Assembly: GCA_045588915.1 (NCBI GenBank)
Contig: JAZNFA010000004.1
Location: 1 to 64,000 of the forward strand
Source: RGIG8050 sp045588915
GTDB lineage: Bacteria; Bacillota; Clostridia; Christensenellales; UBA1242
Length of the DNA stretch: 64,000 nt
Direction: 5' to 3'
Under the pieces are notes generated by a model that saw only the letters and a list, made by a program, of their open reading frames with translations, made no database searches and was not told the origin of the DNA. Shown piece by piece: positions 1 through 7,358 of the stretch (its first letter is position 1; every line of letters starts with the position of its first letter). Made by a program: the position numbers and the translations under genes.

Positions 1-684
1 CGTTTTCTTTAGACTTTAATATAATATCTTTAATTGTTTCAACCTCTTCTTCTGGAATAATTTCTTCTATATGTTCTCTTCCGCGTCCTTGTGGAGTAAA
101 TATTATAAATAAATGAGAAAATAAGTCTAAATCTTTAGACAGTTTTATTAACTCATTTACGTACTTTTTATTTGAGTTATATATAAAACTATTTAAGCGT
201 ATTTTACAACCTGCTTCTTTTAATTTAATAATATTTTCAATTGTTTTAGCATATACGGGTGCATTTCTTTGCGAATTATGTACTACTTCTGGGCCATCAA
301 CACTTACTTGTACTAAATCTGCTTTCTTAAGCCATTCTATATTTTCATCATTTAATAAAGTTGTATTAGTTGTTACAATAGTATTTATATGATTATTTTT
401 AGAGCATTCAATTAATTCTTTCAAATCTTCTCTTAATAAGGGTTCTCCACCCGTAAAATCCAAACGATTTACACCTAATGCACCTAATTGATTTATAATT
501 TCTTTAGCTTTTTCAGTTGTCAAACCATAGGTTCCATTCATGTTTGAACTCGAAATGCAATATTTACAATTCAAATTACATTTTGTTGTTATTTGCCAAC
601 AAACCGATAAAGGTGATTTTAATTTTATATTATAAATGTCTTTTTCAGTATCATATTCTATGTATGCTTTTGTTTTTTTATCAT
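1..684 (-). CDS. Radical SAM protein, partial, with apparent 5' frameshift
   Basis: The frame read leftward contains the cluster motif CNLNCKYC, then a GGEP motif and a VSVDGP strand, the standard order of a SPASM/MoaA-like radical SAM core; the substrate is unknown. The 3' end is cut by the window edge. The best start is the ATG at 684, nine nt after GGAGG (694-698 on the + strand), but that frame stops after eight codons. The long frame is reached only by a -1 shift at the A7 run (T7 at 673-679), where the codon phase A AAA AAA forms a slippery heptamer. This could be programmed frameshifting, a real mutation or a homopolymer error. It follows the Nudix gene by 3 nt, so the two are probably co-transcribed. 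Confidence 0.8.
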
Positions 685-687
685 TTG

Positions 688-1134
688 TTATTTCCTCCAA
701 CCATATGGTATATAAATTTTTTTATTTTTTCTGAAAACTTCCTTCATAAATGGAATTATGTTTGCAGGTATTTTATTTATAGCAAACCACTGTAGATCAT
801 CAGATTTATCAGTTTCAACAATATAAGGATTACCTTCCCATTTGTTGCATTCAAAAATAAAATCAACATAAGCATTATCATCGATTTTACGATTTAATAT
901 ATGAATTAATTTCAAATCATTTTCTCTAATATTAATTCCAATTTCTTCTTTTACCTCACGTATCAAAGCTTCATGAATAGGTTCGCCTTTATCTACGTGC
1001 CCACCAGGAAAACAATAATTACCATCTTCATAACCAGTATTTTTACGCCGCAATAAAAGTATTTTATTATCACTTTTTAAAAAAAGCAATGCAGTCATAG
1101 GCACAGAGTTTCTTTTTTCTAAATACTTCTCCAT
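688..1134 (-). CDS. Nudix hydrolase
   Basis: This 148-aa protein has a full Nudix box (GX5EX7REUXEEXGU) starting at the GGHVDKGEP segment and including REVKEEIG, the Mg2+-binding helix that hydrolyses nucleoside-diphosphate-linked compounds. The substrate cannot be told from sequence. The C-terminal tail ends IPYGWRK, and the stop lies just before the ATG of the radical SAM gene. The start has no Shine-Dalgarno site. A promoter ends 7 nt upstream, so the message is probably leaderless. Confidence 0.88.
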   Translation of the reverse strand: MEKYLEKRNSVPMTALLFLKSDNKILLLRRKNTGYEDGNYCFPGGHVDKGEPIHEALIREVKEEIGINIRENDLKLIHILNRKIDDNAYVDFIFECNKWEGNPYIVETDKSDDLQWFAINKIPANIIPFMKEVFRKNKKIYIPYGWRK

Positions 1135-1141
1135 TCAATAT

Positions 1142-1170
1142 AATATAACTGTAAATACAAATATTTGCAA
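1142..1170 (-). promoter_or_regulatory. Promoter of the Nudix gene
   Basis: TTGCAA (1165-1170), a 17-nt spacer and TATATT (1142-1147), read on the minus strand. Only 7 nt separate the -10 from the ATG at 1134, which predicts a leaderless transcript. Confidence 0.6.
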
Positions 1171-1278
1171 GCTTTTTATATTATATACTTACAATAAAGG
1201 TACAAAAATGCCGTACATAATATATTAAAATCTTTACCAGGTTTTTAAATTATAAAAAATAATTCATGGCAGTTAAAC

Positions 1279-1300
1279 GTGTGCTTGTCTTATACGAGTG
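1279..1300 (+). repeat. Copy 1 of a ~22-bp direct repeat in the mobile unit
   Basis: GTGTGCTTGTCTTATACGAG plus TG recurs at 2365-2387 with a single inserted base. The copies bracket the sigma-like gene and the 33-aa ORF, so this could be a recombinase-related site or a duplicated leader. Confidence 0.55.
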
Positions 1301-1393
1301 GCGTCGCTTCGCTCCGCCATAGACAAGCACACTCCCGACAAAACCGACGGCAAAAATTGGGGTGGCACGCAAGCTTTTTGCCAACCCCAATTT
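1279..1393. other. Structured non-coding leader with stacked inverted repeats
   Basis: The 1135-1582 gap has no convincing gene. It holds three nested or consecutive inverted repeats. GTGTGCTTGTCT (1279-1290) pairs with AGACAAGCACAC (1321-1332) around an imperfect GC-rich inner stem. AAATTGGGGTGGC (1354-1366) pairs with 1380-1393 with one bulge. GACGGC near 1346 can pair with GCCGTC near 1402. The segment is more GC-rich than its surroundings. Open frames cross it on both strands, as expected of an inverted repeat, and I do not call them genes. It precedes the sigma-like gene and may be a leader, a recombination site or both. Confidence 0.5.
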
Positions 1394-1458
1394 CTTTTTC
1401 CGCCGTCGTCTTTCACCTTTTGCTTGTGCCTTTTGGGTTTGGTTTTTGCATAGTTTTC

Positions 1459-1505
1459 AACACTGTCAAGGGAAATGAATTTCTCCACCCTTGACAGTGT
1501 TTTTG
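1459..1505 (+). terminator. Hairpin with T-run (terminator or attenuator)
   Basis: AACACTGTCAAGGG (1459-1472) pairs perfectly with CCCTTGACAGTGTT (1488-1501), loop of 15 nt, followed by T residues to 1505. It lies about 80 bp upstream of the sigma-like start, so it could attenuate that gene. Confidence 0.6.
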
Positions 1506-1582
1506 TAATTGAAAATATTTTTATCCGTAGTCAAACTATGCGGTTTTTCCTTTTGCCAAAAGGCAGACAAAAGGTGAAAAAA

Positions 1583-2164
1583 ATGAAAACACAATTAACA
1601 GATGAAGTAGTAATAACTGAGAAAAATATTCACGAACTAGGTAAAGCCATTTCCTTAAAAGCCGTCAAAGGCTCGCTACGGTATGCTTATGGTAATCTTG
1701 ACTATTTACATAAAGATATTATCAATGACTTGTATCATCACAGTACAACGGATATTTATAGCGATGGCTTTGACATTGTGCAAGAAACGGTTTGCTTTCT
1801 GTGTAACTTTATTGGTCATAAACTTGGTGAAATAATTGGCGAAATGACAATTCGTCTTACTTGTTTTAAGACGATTTATGCTTACATTCGCAAACAAATT
1901 AAAGTGAACAATAACGAAATCGACGACGAACTTTTGCTTTATATTCCAGCATCAGAAACGGCAGATAAAGAACCAACGGACTATTCCAAAGCAAAAGAAA
2001 TTATCAAAACAGTTACTACCACACAACTGGAAAGACAAATTTTGTCTTACCTCTACTCCGGTATTGAAGTTAAAAACATTGCTGAATTTTTAGGTATTAG
2101 CACCGACATCGTTTACAAACGCCGACGCAAGTTTCGACAAAAATGGTTAAGTTATATCAAGTAA
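1583..2164 (+). CDS. Sigma-70-like regulator of the mobile unit
   Basis: This protein of 193 aa has a helical segment around residues 45-75 resembling sigma region 2 and a C-terminal helix-turn-helix resembling sigma region 4 (IAEFLGISTDIVYKRRRKF, ~165-183). Such short sigma-like proteins are common next to serine recombinases in Clostridia mobile elements. The frame is open upstream to 1475, but that part runs through the hairpin arm. The ATG at 1583 follows AAAGGTGAAAAAA, a reasonable ribosome binding site. A role in controlling excision or transfer genes is inferred; no transfer genes are present. Confidence 0.65.
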   Translation: MKTQLTDEVVITEKNIHELGKAISLKAVKGSLRYAYGNLDYLHKDIINDLYHHSTTDIYSDGFDIVQETVCFLCNFIGHKLGEIIGEMTIRLTCFKTIYAYIRKQIKVNNNEIDDELLLYIPASETADKEPTDYSKAKEIIKTVTTTQLERQILSYLYSGIEVKNIAEFLGISTDIVYKRRRKFRQKWLSYIK

Positions 2165-2253
2165 TATCAAATACTTGCTGGGTAATGTCATTCAATTTCA
2201 ATGACTAAAATGCTAGCATTCCTATTGAACTTTTGTTCTTAAAGGGAGTAAAA

Positions 2254-2355
2254 ATGCAAATCAAAGTTATCATCACAGAAGAATTAAACACCAGTATATT
2301 AGATAAAAACTTTTATCTAAGACTGTTTGAAAATATACAAAATTTACTCAAATGA
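2254..2355 (+). CDS. Small ORF, 33 aa, upstream of recombinase
   Basis: The ATG at 2254 follows AAAGGGAGTAAAA, a strong Shine-Dalgarno site, and the frame runs 33 codons (MQIKVIITEELNTS at the start) to TGA. No family is recognised. It sits between the sigma-like gene and the recombinase. It is either a genuine small protein of the element or a translation leader for the recombinase. Confidence 0.45.
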   Translation: MQIKVIITEELNTSILDKNFYLRLFENIQNLLK

Positions 2356-2364
2356 GATCCTGGC

Positions 2365-2387
2365 GTGTGCTTGTCTTGATACGAGTG
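2365..2387 (+). repeat. Copy 2 of the ~22-bp direct repeat
   Basis: Matches 1279-1300 apart from one inserted G. This copy lacks the inverted partner arm seen at 1321-1332. It lies just upstream of the recombinase start. Confidence 0.55.
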
Positions 2388-2449
2388 AGAATAAAAAATT
2401 TCTTGTTCCGCCTGAGTGTAAACGAAATTGGTTCTCGGTCAAGGGTAAA

Positions 2450-3946
2450 GTGAAAACAGCAGTTGTCTATGCGAGATACAGCAGTGATAGTCAATCCGAG
2501 CAGTCAATCGAAGGTCAACTTCGTGTTTGCGAACAGTACGCCAAGAACAATGACATCTTGATTTTGGATACTTACATCGACCGAGCAATGACAGGTACAA
2601 ATGATAATCGTCCCGACTTTCAACGCATGATTAAGGATTCAGAAAAGCACGAATGGCAGTATATCTTAGTTTACAAAATAGACAGATTTAGCCGTAACAA
2701 ATACGAAACTGCGAAATACAAAAGAATCCTAAAAGACAACGGAGTGAAATTATTATCCGCAATGGAAAATATACCAGACACACCAGAAGGTATTATTTTA
2801 GAAAGTTTATTAGAAGGTATGGCAGAATACTACTCTGCTGAACTTAGTCAAAAAGTTAAACGAGGTATGAACGAAACAAGATTGAAAGGCAACTTTACCG
2901 GTGGTTACATTTTGTACGGCTACAAAGTCGTAAACCATAAAATTATTATCGACGAAGAACAAGCTCCAATTGTACGATATATCTACGAACAATACGCTCG
3001 TGGTGTATTCGTTACCGACATTATTGCCGAGTTAAACGCCAAACACATTTACAACCGTAATAAACCGTTTGCACGCAATACAGTCTATAAAATTTTGAAG
3101 AACGAAAAATATTTTGGCATTTACCGACACAACGATGAAGTTTACGGCAACATCTACCCTGCAATTATAACTCCCGAAATTTACACACAGGTACGAGATA
3201 AAGTTAAATTAAATCGCTATGGTAAACGCAGTACCGAAACTGTCTATCTACTTCGTCATAAATTATTTTGTGGCTATTGTGGTCAACCTATCAGTGCTGA
3301 ATGCGGAACAACCAGCAATAAACAAAAACGCAGATATTACAAATGCCTTGGCAGGAAAAGACATAACGGCTGTCAAAAATCAATGATTAGAAAAGAAGTT
3401 TTAGAAAACTTTATATTAGATAACATCATTAAAGTTTTACAAAAGCCACAAACAATGGAAAGTATCATTAACAATATTCTACGAGTACAAAACACACAAG
3501 CGAACACAACTTTATTAACCAGTTTATTAAAAGAGAAAAAACAAGCTGAATTTGCGTTAGAGAATGTCTTGAAAGCAGTTGAACAAGGTATTATCAATAA
3601 CAGCACTAACAAACGCATTAAAGACCTAGAAAGAACTATTGAAGAATTAGAAAAACAAATTTTAATCGAAAATAGCAAAACTAACACAAAACTTACCAAA
3701 GAAATTATACACGAGTTCTATAAAGAAGCACTACTCTATGATTCATTTACTTTAATCAATTACATAATTAAAAAGATAATAATTTACGAAGACAAAATGG
3801 AAATTACATTTAACAGCCCATCTCCGAAAAGTCCTGACAACAATCAGGGCTTTTTTCTTTTATCCTATTTTACAAAATTACCCAAATATATCCAAAACAA
3901 AGAGAAGCCGAACATGCTGGATTTTGAAATTAAATTTTATACTTAA
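2450..3946 (+). CDS. Large serine recombinase
   Basis: This site-specific recombinase of about 498 aa starts at GTG 2450 (AAGGG upstream); the upstream open part of the frame (from 2327) crosses the direct repeat and looks non-coding. The N-terminal resolvase domain carries YARYSSDSQSEQS with the nucleophilic serine near residue 11, then the DRFSRN motif. The middle holds the recombinase domain (GGYILYGYKV, NEKYFGIYRH). A zinc ribbon follows (LFCGYCGQP...YYKCLGR...GCQKS), then a coiled coil. Large serine recombinases of this kind integrate and excise phages and integrative elements. No other element gene lies nearby, so this looks like a remnant or minimal element. Confidence 0.88.
   Translation: MKTAVVYARYSSDSQSEQSIEGQLRVCEQYAKNNDILILDTYIDRAMTGTNDNRPDFQRMIKDSEKHEWQYILVYKIDRFSRNKYETAKYKRILKDNGVKLLSAMENIPDTPEGIILESLLEGMAEYYSAELSQKVKRGMNETRLKGNFTGGYILYGYKVVNHKIIIDEEQAPIVRYIYEQYARGVFVTDIIAELNAKHIYNRNKPFARNTVYKILKNEKYFGIYRHNDEVYGNIYPAIITPEIYTQVRDKVKLNRYGKRSTETVYLLRHKLFCGYCGQPISAECGTTSNKQKRRYYKCLGRKRHNGCQKSMIRKEVLENFILDNIIKVLQKPQTMESIINNILRVQNTQANTTLLTSLLKEKKQAEFALENVLKAVEQGIINNSTNKRIKDLERTIEELEKQILIENSKTNTKLTKEIIHEFYKEALLYDSFTLINYIIKKIIIYEDKMEITFNSPSPKSPDNNQGFFLLSYFTKLPKYIQNKEKPNMLDFEIKFYT
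3831..3856 (+). terminator. Terminator-like hairpin inside the recombinase 3' end
   Basis: GTCCTGA (3831-3837) pairs with TCAGGGC (3844-3850, one G-U), followed by six T. It lies about 90 nt before the recombinase stop codon, so the last ~30 residues would be lost if it terminates. Confidence 0.4.
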
Positions 3947-3950
3947 AAAT

Positions 3951-4517
3951 TTATTGTTTATCTTTTTGTGGTCTCAATAGTTCAATTGTGTTAATGAATT
4001 TATAAACTAAATCACCATCTTCCGTTTCAACGTAGAACGATGGAATGCGTATATCGTCAATTTTCAAAATTAAATGATACAATGTTTTCTGTTTAATGCT
4101 TTGTGTTTGGTTTGTTATCATGGACCCAGCAATTGCGCCTACGGAACCAAACAAAACTCCACCTGCCAACATTGGCATACAGCCATTTTTATTTTCATAA
4201 ACAATATTATTATCTGTAACGATTTGAACATTTAATAATTTACTTATGTCAAAAGGTCCATAATTACAAATTTTACTATTAAGATTATCAGCTTTATCAA
4301 CTTCAATTGCGAATTTTTTATCTTCACTATTTATAAGGAATAATATCTCACCATTAGTTTTTGTTTTACCTAGAAGCATGCTTATGTCAGGATATAAATC
4401 ATATTCAGCTAACGATATTTCCTTTCCACAAAAAAAACTTTTGCATAAAAGAATATTGTATCGCGTATTTAATAACATCTGTTTTCCACATTTAGGACAA
4501 GTATATTTGTTTTCCAT
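3951..4517 (-). CDS. Zinc-ribbon protein with glycine-rich hydrophobic segment, unknown function
   Basis: The 188-aa protein starts with a zinc ribbon (CPKCG, then LCKSFFC). Residues ~112-132 form a glycine- and alanine-rich hydrophobic stretch (LAGGVLFGSVGAIAGS) of the kind found in small proteins with a PH-like or SHOCT-like layout. The C-terminal part looks like beta strands. I do not recognise the family. AGGAGATTAACGT precedes the ATG, a good ribosome binding site. The stop lies 4 bp from the recombinase stop, tail to tail. It may be cargo of the mobile unit or a flanking host gene. Confidence 0.6.
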   Translation of the reverse strand: MENKYTCPKCGKQMLLNTRYNILLCKSFFCGKEISLAEYDLYPDISMLLGKTKTNGEILFLINSEDKKFAIEVDKADNLNSKICNYGPFDISKLLNVQIVTDNNIVYENKNGCMPMLAGGVLFGSVGAIAGSMITNQTQSIKQKTLYHLILKIDDIRIPSFYVETEDGDLVYKFINTIELLRPQKDKQ

Positions 4518-4554
4518 ACGTTAATCTCCTGTCCAAGGAGTAACACATTTTTTC

Positions 4555-4591
4555 AAAAAAAACAACCTAAACCGACAGTTCGATTTAGGTT
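4555..4591 (-). terminator. Terminator of tRNA-Ser(UGA)
   Basis: Arms AACCTAAACCG (4564-4574) and CGATTTAGGTT (4581-4591) form an 11-bp stem with one G-U. On the minus strand the stem is followed by a run of eight U (4555-4562). Confidence 0.75.
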
Positions 4592-4596
4592 GTGGG

Positions 4597-4684
4597 TGGC
4601 GGAAGGAGAGAGATTCGAACTCCCGGACCCTCGCAGGTCGCCTGTTTTCAAGACAGGTGCATTAGACCACTCTGCCATCCTTCC
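4597..4684 (-). tRNA. tRNA-Ser (anticodon UGA)
   Basis: Class II tRNA with acceptor GGAAGGA/TCCTTCC, anticodon stem CTGTC/GACAG holding loop TTGAAAA (anticodon TGA), a variable arm, T-loop GTTCGAATC, discriminator G and encoded CCA. It is transcribed divergently from the next tRNA-Ser. Confidence 0.95.
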
Positions 4685-4693
4685 ATATTTTTT

Positions 4694-4722
4694 ATTATAT
4701 ACTATCGACAAATATTTTACAA
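4694..4722 (-). promoter_or_regulatory. Promoter of tRNA-Ser(UGA)
   Basis: TTGTAA (4717-4722), 17-nt spacer, TATAAT (4694-4699) on the minus strand, 9 nt before the tRNA. Its -35 overlaps the -35 of the opposite promoter almost completely. Confidence 0.7.
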
Positions 4723-4744
4723 GTACAAAATATCATAGTAAACT
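4716..4744 (+). promoter_or_regulatory. Promoter of tRNA-Ser(GGA)
   Basis: TTTACA (4716-4721), 17-nt spacer, TAAACT (4739-4744), 9 nt before the tRNA. It shares TTTACAA with the divergent promoter. Confidence 0.65.
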
Positions 4745-4753
4745 GTGATGTTT

Positions 4754-4841
4754 GGAAGAGTCGCATAGTGGTCGAGTGCGCTCGCTTGGAAAGCGAGTTT
4801 GGTGCAAGCCAACGCAGGTTCAAATCCTGTCTCTTCCGCCA
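4754..4841 (+). tRNA. tRNA-Ser (anticodon GGA)
   Basis: Class II tRNA: acceptor GGAAGAG/CTCTTCC, anticodon stem CTCGC/GCGAG with loop TTGGAAA (anticodon GGA), long variable arm, T-loop GTTCAAATC, encoded CCA. The degV gene follows 41 bp downstream with no terminator between them, so they may be co-transcribed. Confidence 0.95.
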
Positions 4842-4882
4842 CTACTTGTACTAACAAGGAAAATACATAATTAAGGGGTAAA

Positions 4883-5758
4883 ATGAAACACGTTATTATT
4901 GTTACAGATTCAAGTTCAGGAATTTCACAAGCTGAAGGTCAAAAAAATGGGATTGGAGTTGTGCCTATTCCGTTTACGATTGACGGCAAAGAATATTTAG
5001 AAGATAAAACCATTACAGCACCAAAGTTTTTTGAAATGCTAGCAAAAACTGATAGTGTTAGCACTTCTCAACCATCACGCTTAACTTTAGAAGAAACCTG
5101 GAATGAATTGTTAAAAGAATATGAACATATTATTTATATTCCAATAACCAGTGGTTTAAGTGGTTCTTGCTACAATGCAATTGAATATGCGCGCAACTAT
5201 AATGGGCGTGTACATGTTGTTGACCTTTTGCGTATTTCTGTACCACTAAAAGTTAGTGTCTACGAAGCAATGAAGATGGCAGAACTTGGCAAAACTGTTG
5301 ATGAAATTTTAGCTTATTTAGAAGAAACTAAACACAAATTTTCAATATACCTTACTTTAACAACTTTGAAATATCTACGCAAAGGCGGACGTATTACCCC
5401 TGCTGCTGCTGTTATTGGTGATATGTTAAAATTAAAACCAATACTTTATAGTCGTGGTCAAAATTTTGATAAAACTGCTGTTGCGTTAACCGTTCCACAA
5501 GCAAAGAAAAAAATGATGAATGAAATCAAAAAAGAATTACAAACAGAATTCAAAGAATTTTATGATCAAGGGAAAATGGTTTTAATGATTGCCAACACAG
5601 CAATGCCAGATGAAGAAATTAAAAAATTCAAAGAAGAAGTACAAAATGAATTTCCAAATATGCGCATTATGTTCAGTGATCCACTATGCCTAGCAATTGG
5701 TTGTCACACTGGGCCTGGCGCTTTAGGTTTTTGTACTTGTGTTTGTAATTATTTATAA
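4883..5758 (+). CDS. DegV family fatty-acid-binding protein (FakB-like)
   Basis: This 291-aa protein matches the DegV family, which binds fatty acids and presents them to the FakA kinase for phospholipid synthesis. Seen: N-terminal IVTDSSSGIS, the TSQPS loop near residue 60, SGLSGSCYNA near 95, the LKYLRKGGRI segment and the C-terminal HTGPGALG loop. The TSQPS serine and the GPG-loop histidine are the residues that contact the carboxylate in this family. AAGGGG lies upstream of the ATG. No fakA is in the window. Confidence 0.88.
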   Translation: MKHVIIVTDSSSGISQAEGQKNGIGVVPIPFTIDGKEYLEDKTITAPKFFEMLAKTDSVSTSQPSRLTLEETWNELLKEYEHIIYIPITSGLSGSCYNAIEYARNYNGRVHVVDLLRISVPLKVSVYEAMKMAELGKTVDEILAYLEETKHKFSIYLTLTTLKYLRKGGRITPAAAVIGDMLKLKPILYSRGQNFDKTAVALTVPQAKKKMMNEIKKELQTEFKEFYDQGKMVLMIANTAMPDEEIKKFKEEVQNEFPNMRIMFSDPLCLAIGCHTGPGALGFCTCVCNYL

Positions 5759-5779
5759 GACTTTATCACATTAAACAAA

Positions 5780-5806
5780 AATCGAACACAATGGTTCGAT
5801 TTTTTT
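5780..5806 (+). terminator. Terminator after degV
   Basis: ATCGAAC (5781-5787) pairs with GTTCGAT (5794-5800), loop of six, followed by T6. Confidence 0.8.
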
Positions 5807-5833
5807 ATTCTATATAATTTTGGTTTTGATTTT

Positions 5834-6277
5834 TTATTTGTCTTCTTTGCTTACATCAGATTTTGAATTATCATCAAACATTTTTACTGCTTCAAAGAAA
5901 GCTTCTGGTGTATTACATTCTTGCAATAAATAGTTACGACCTTCCTGTTTGGTTAATTTGAAAATTCGATACTTGAAATTATCAATATCATCTTTTTCAT
6001 TTTCTTTTTCTTTTTCATTATTCTTTTTGTTAACAAAATGATCACGGATGTTCAACAACATTTGTTTGTTAAAGAACTTCTTGACACCAGTGTTTTCTTT
6101 CTCAGGTGCTTCTGACTCTTTAACCTCCTGTTTTGGACCATTACCTACAGTTAGTAAATAATGCTCATCATTATTGACTTGCTTATGACCTAGTACCATT
6201 TGGCGGCCACCATCTATTTCATCCAAATCAAAAACTTTTAATGATAAATCAATATTTTCGTTATTTGTTGTTTCCAT
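5834..6277 (-). CDS. Unknown protein, 147 aa
   Basis: Not recognised. The first ~50 residues contain short strand-like blocks (LSLKVFDLDEIDGG). The middle (75-110) is a highly charged, lysine- and glutamate-rich helix, and the last third has a possible folded part (YRIFKLTKQEGRNYLLQ). It lacks signal peptide and membrane segments. The ATG overlaps the stop of the upstream gene (TAATG at 6275-6279), so translation is likely coupled and the two proteins may act together. Confidence 0.6.
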   Translation of the reverse strand: METTNNENIDLSLKVFDLDEIDGGRQMVLGHKQVNNDEHYLLTVGNGPKQEVKESEAPEKENTGVKKFFNKQMLLNIRDHFVNKKNNEKEKENEKDDIDNFKYRIFKLTKQEGRNYLLQECNTPEAFFEAVKMFDDNSKSDVSKEDK

Positions 6278-7311
6278 TAGATAGACCTTTCCTCTCCTTT
6301 TTGATTAACTTGCTGTTTCATACTTGCTTGTTGTAATTTGTGCCCCACTTCAAGGCCATAACGTAAAAACAACTTAACAGATTTGTGAATATTAGCATAA
6401 GAAACTTCTTTTGGATTTCCTTCTGTTAATGAATCTTTAACAAAATTAAATACATTATTCATAGATTGTTTCCATTTAATGTCCACTTGCCCTGATTCCC
6501 AGTCGTGACTAAAAACATTGCGCAAATCTTCTTTATCACATTTTCTAAAGAGTTTTCCAATATAATATTCTACTTCTTGATTGGAAGCTTGCTTAAAGAA
6601 TGTATCAATATTGATGATTTTTTTGTCTATCAATTCGACATTTTTATAAACAGTTTCTTTTGGCATATCTTGCCATACGGTTTCACCAAAAATTTTCTCA
6701 TTGATTGAAGTTTTTGAAAGGTTGGTTTTATCATTCAATATACCGTTAATTTCTCTAACTTTTTGGTTGTCCAGAAATACAAAATCAGCCATTGCTGGAT
6801 TAGATTTATCTTGATACTTGTCAGTATACACAAGCTTATCTAACTTATCCGTAGGAATACCAAGACTAGCGCCTTTAAGTACCATTTGGTAATAATCTTG
6901 TAAATCAGCCGGGACAAAATTATTTTCTTTATCTTCAAATTGCAAATCCCCTAAAGAGAACTGCAAAGCTTGTGAAGTAAATAAAAACAAAGATTTTTCT
7001 TCTTTTGATAAATTTATTGATTTAATTTTATCAATCAAATTTCGCAAAGCTGTTTCGACAGCACCCAAATTGGTTGGATTAGCAACCCGATACTTTAACG
7101 TACGTAAAACCTCATCAAATGGCTCTGCAAGTAATTGGTGTTTCATCATTGACACACAACCTTCAGTTACAGTCTTACGTTTGCCCGTCAATTTTAACAA
7201 CAGTTCAGTCTTAGTTTGTTGATTCAAATTAGAGCCAACAACCTGTCCAATATAGTTAGTACTACTTCCCCGTCCGTAGCCATAGAACGTGTTTGTCCCC
7301 ATTTCATTCAT
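6277..7311 (-). CDS. Unknown protein, 344 aa
   Basis: Not recognised. The N-terminal 35 residues are glycine-, serine- and asparagine-rich (FYGYGRGSS) and likely disordered; the rest is predicted mostly helical and soluble, with charged heptad-like stretches (residues 80-110 and 230-300). It lacks membrane segments and cysteine clusters. The start is supported by a textbook promoter that ends 6 nt before the ATG, and there is no ribosome binding site, so the message should be leaderless. It is the first gene of a two-gene operon with the 147-aa protein. Confidence 0.65.
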   Translation of the reverse strand: MNEMGTNTFYGYGRGSSTNYIGQVVGSNLNQQTKTELLLKLTGKRKTVTEGCVSMMKHQLLAEPFDEVLRTLKYRVANPTNLGAVETALRNLIDKIKSINLSKEEKSLFLFTSQALQFSLGDLQFEDKENNFVPADLQDYYQMVLKGASLGIPTDKLDKLVYTDKYQDKSNPAMADFVFLDNQKVREINGILNDKTNLSKTSINEKIFGETVWQDMPKETVYKNVELIDKKIINIDTFFKQASNQEVEYYIGKLFRKCDKEDLRNVFSHDWESGQVDIKWKQSMNNVFNFVKDSLTEGNPKEVSYANIHKSVKLFLRYGLEVGHKLQQASMKQQVNQKGEERSI

Positions 7312-7317
7312 AAAATG

Positions 7318-7346
7318 ATGATATCATTAAATAGCTGAAAATGCAA
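7318..7346 (-). promoter_or_regulatory. Leaderless promoter of the unknown operon
   Basis: TTGCAT (7341-7346), 17-nt spacer, TATCAT (7318-7323), then 6 nt to the ATG at 7311, placing the expected start of transcription on the start codon. Confidence 0.7.
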
Positions 7347-7358
7347 TTATAATTTAAA

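Noticed and set aside
1273..1494. Overlapping 71-aa open frames on both strands
   Set aside because: They mirror each other across inverted repeats, have no ribosome binding site and no protein-like pattern; the region is better read as structured non-coding DNA.
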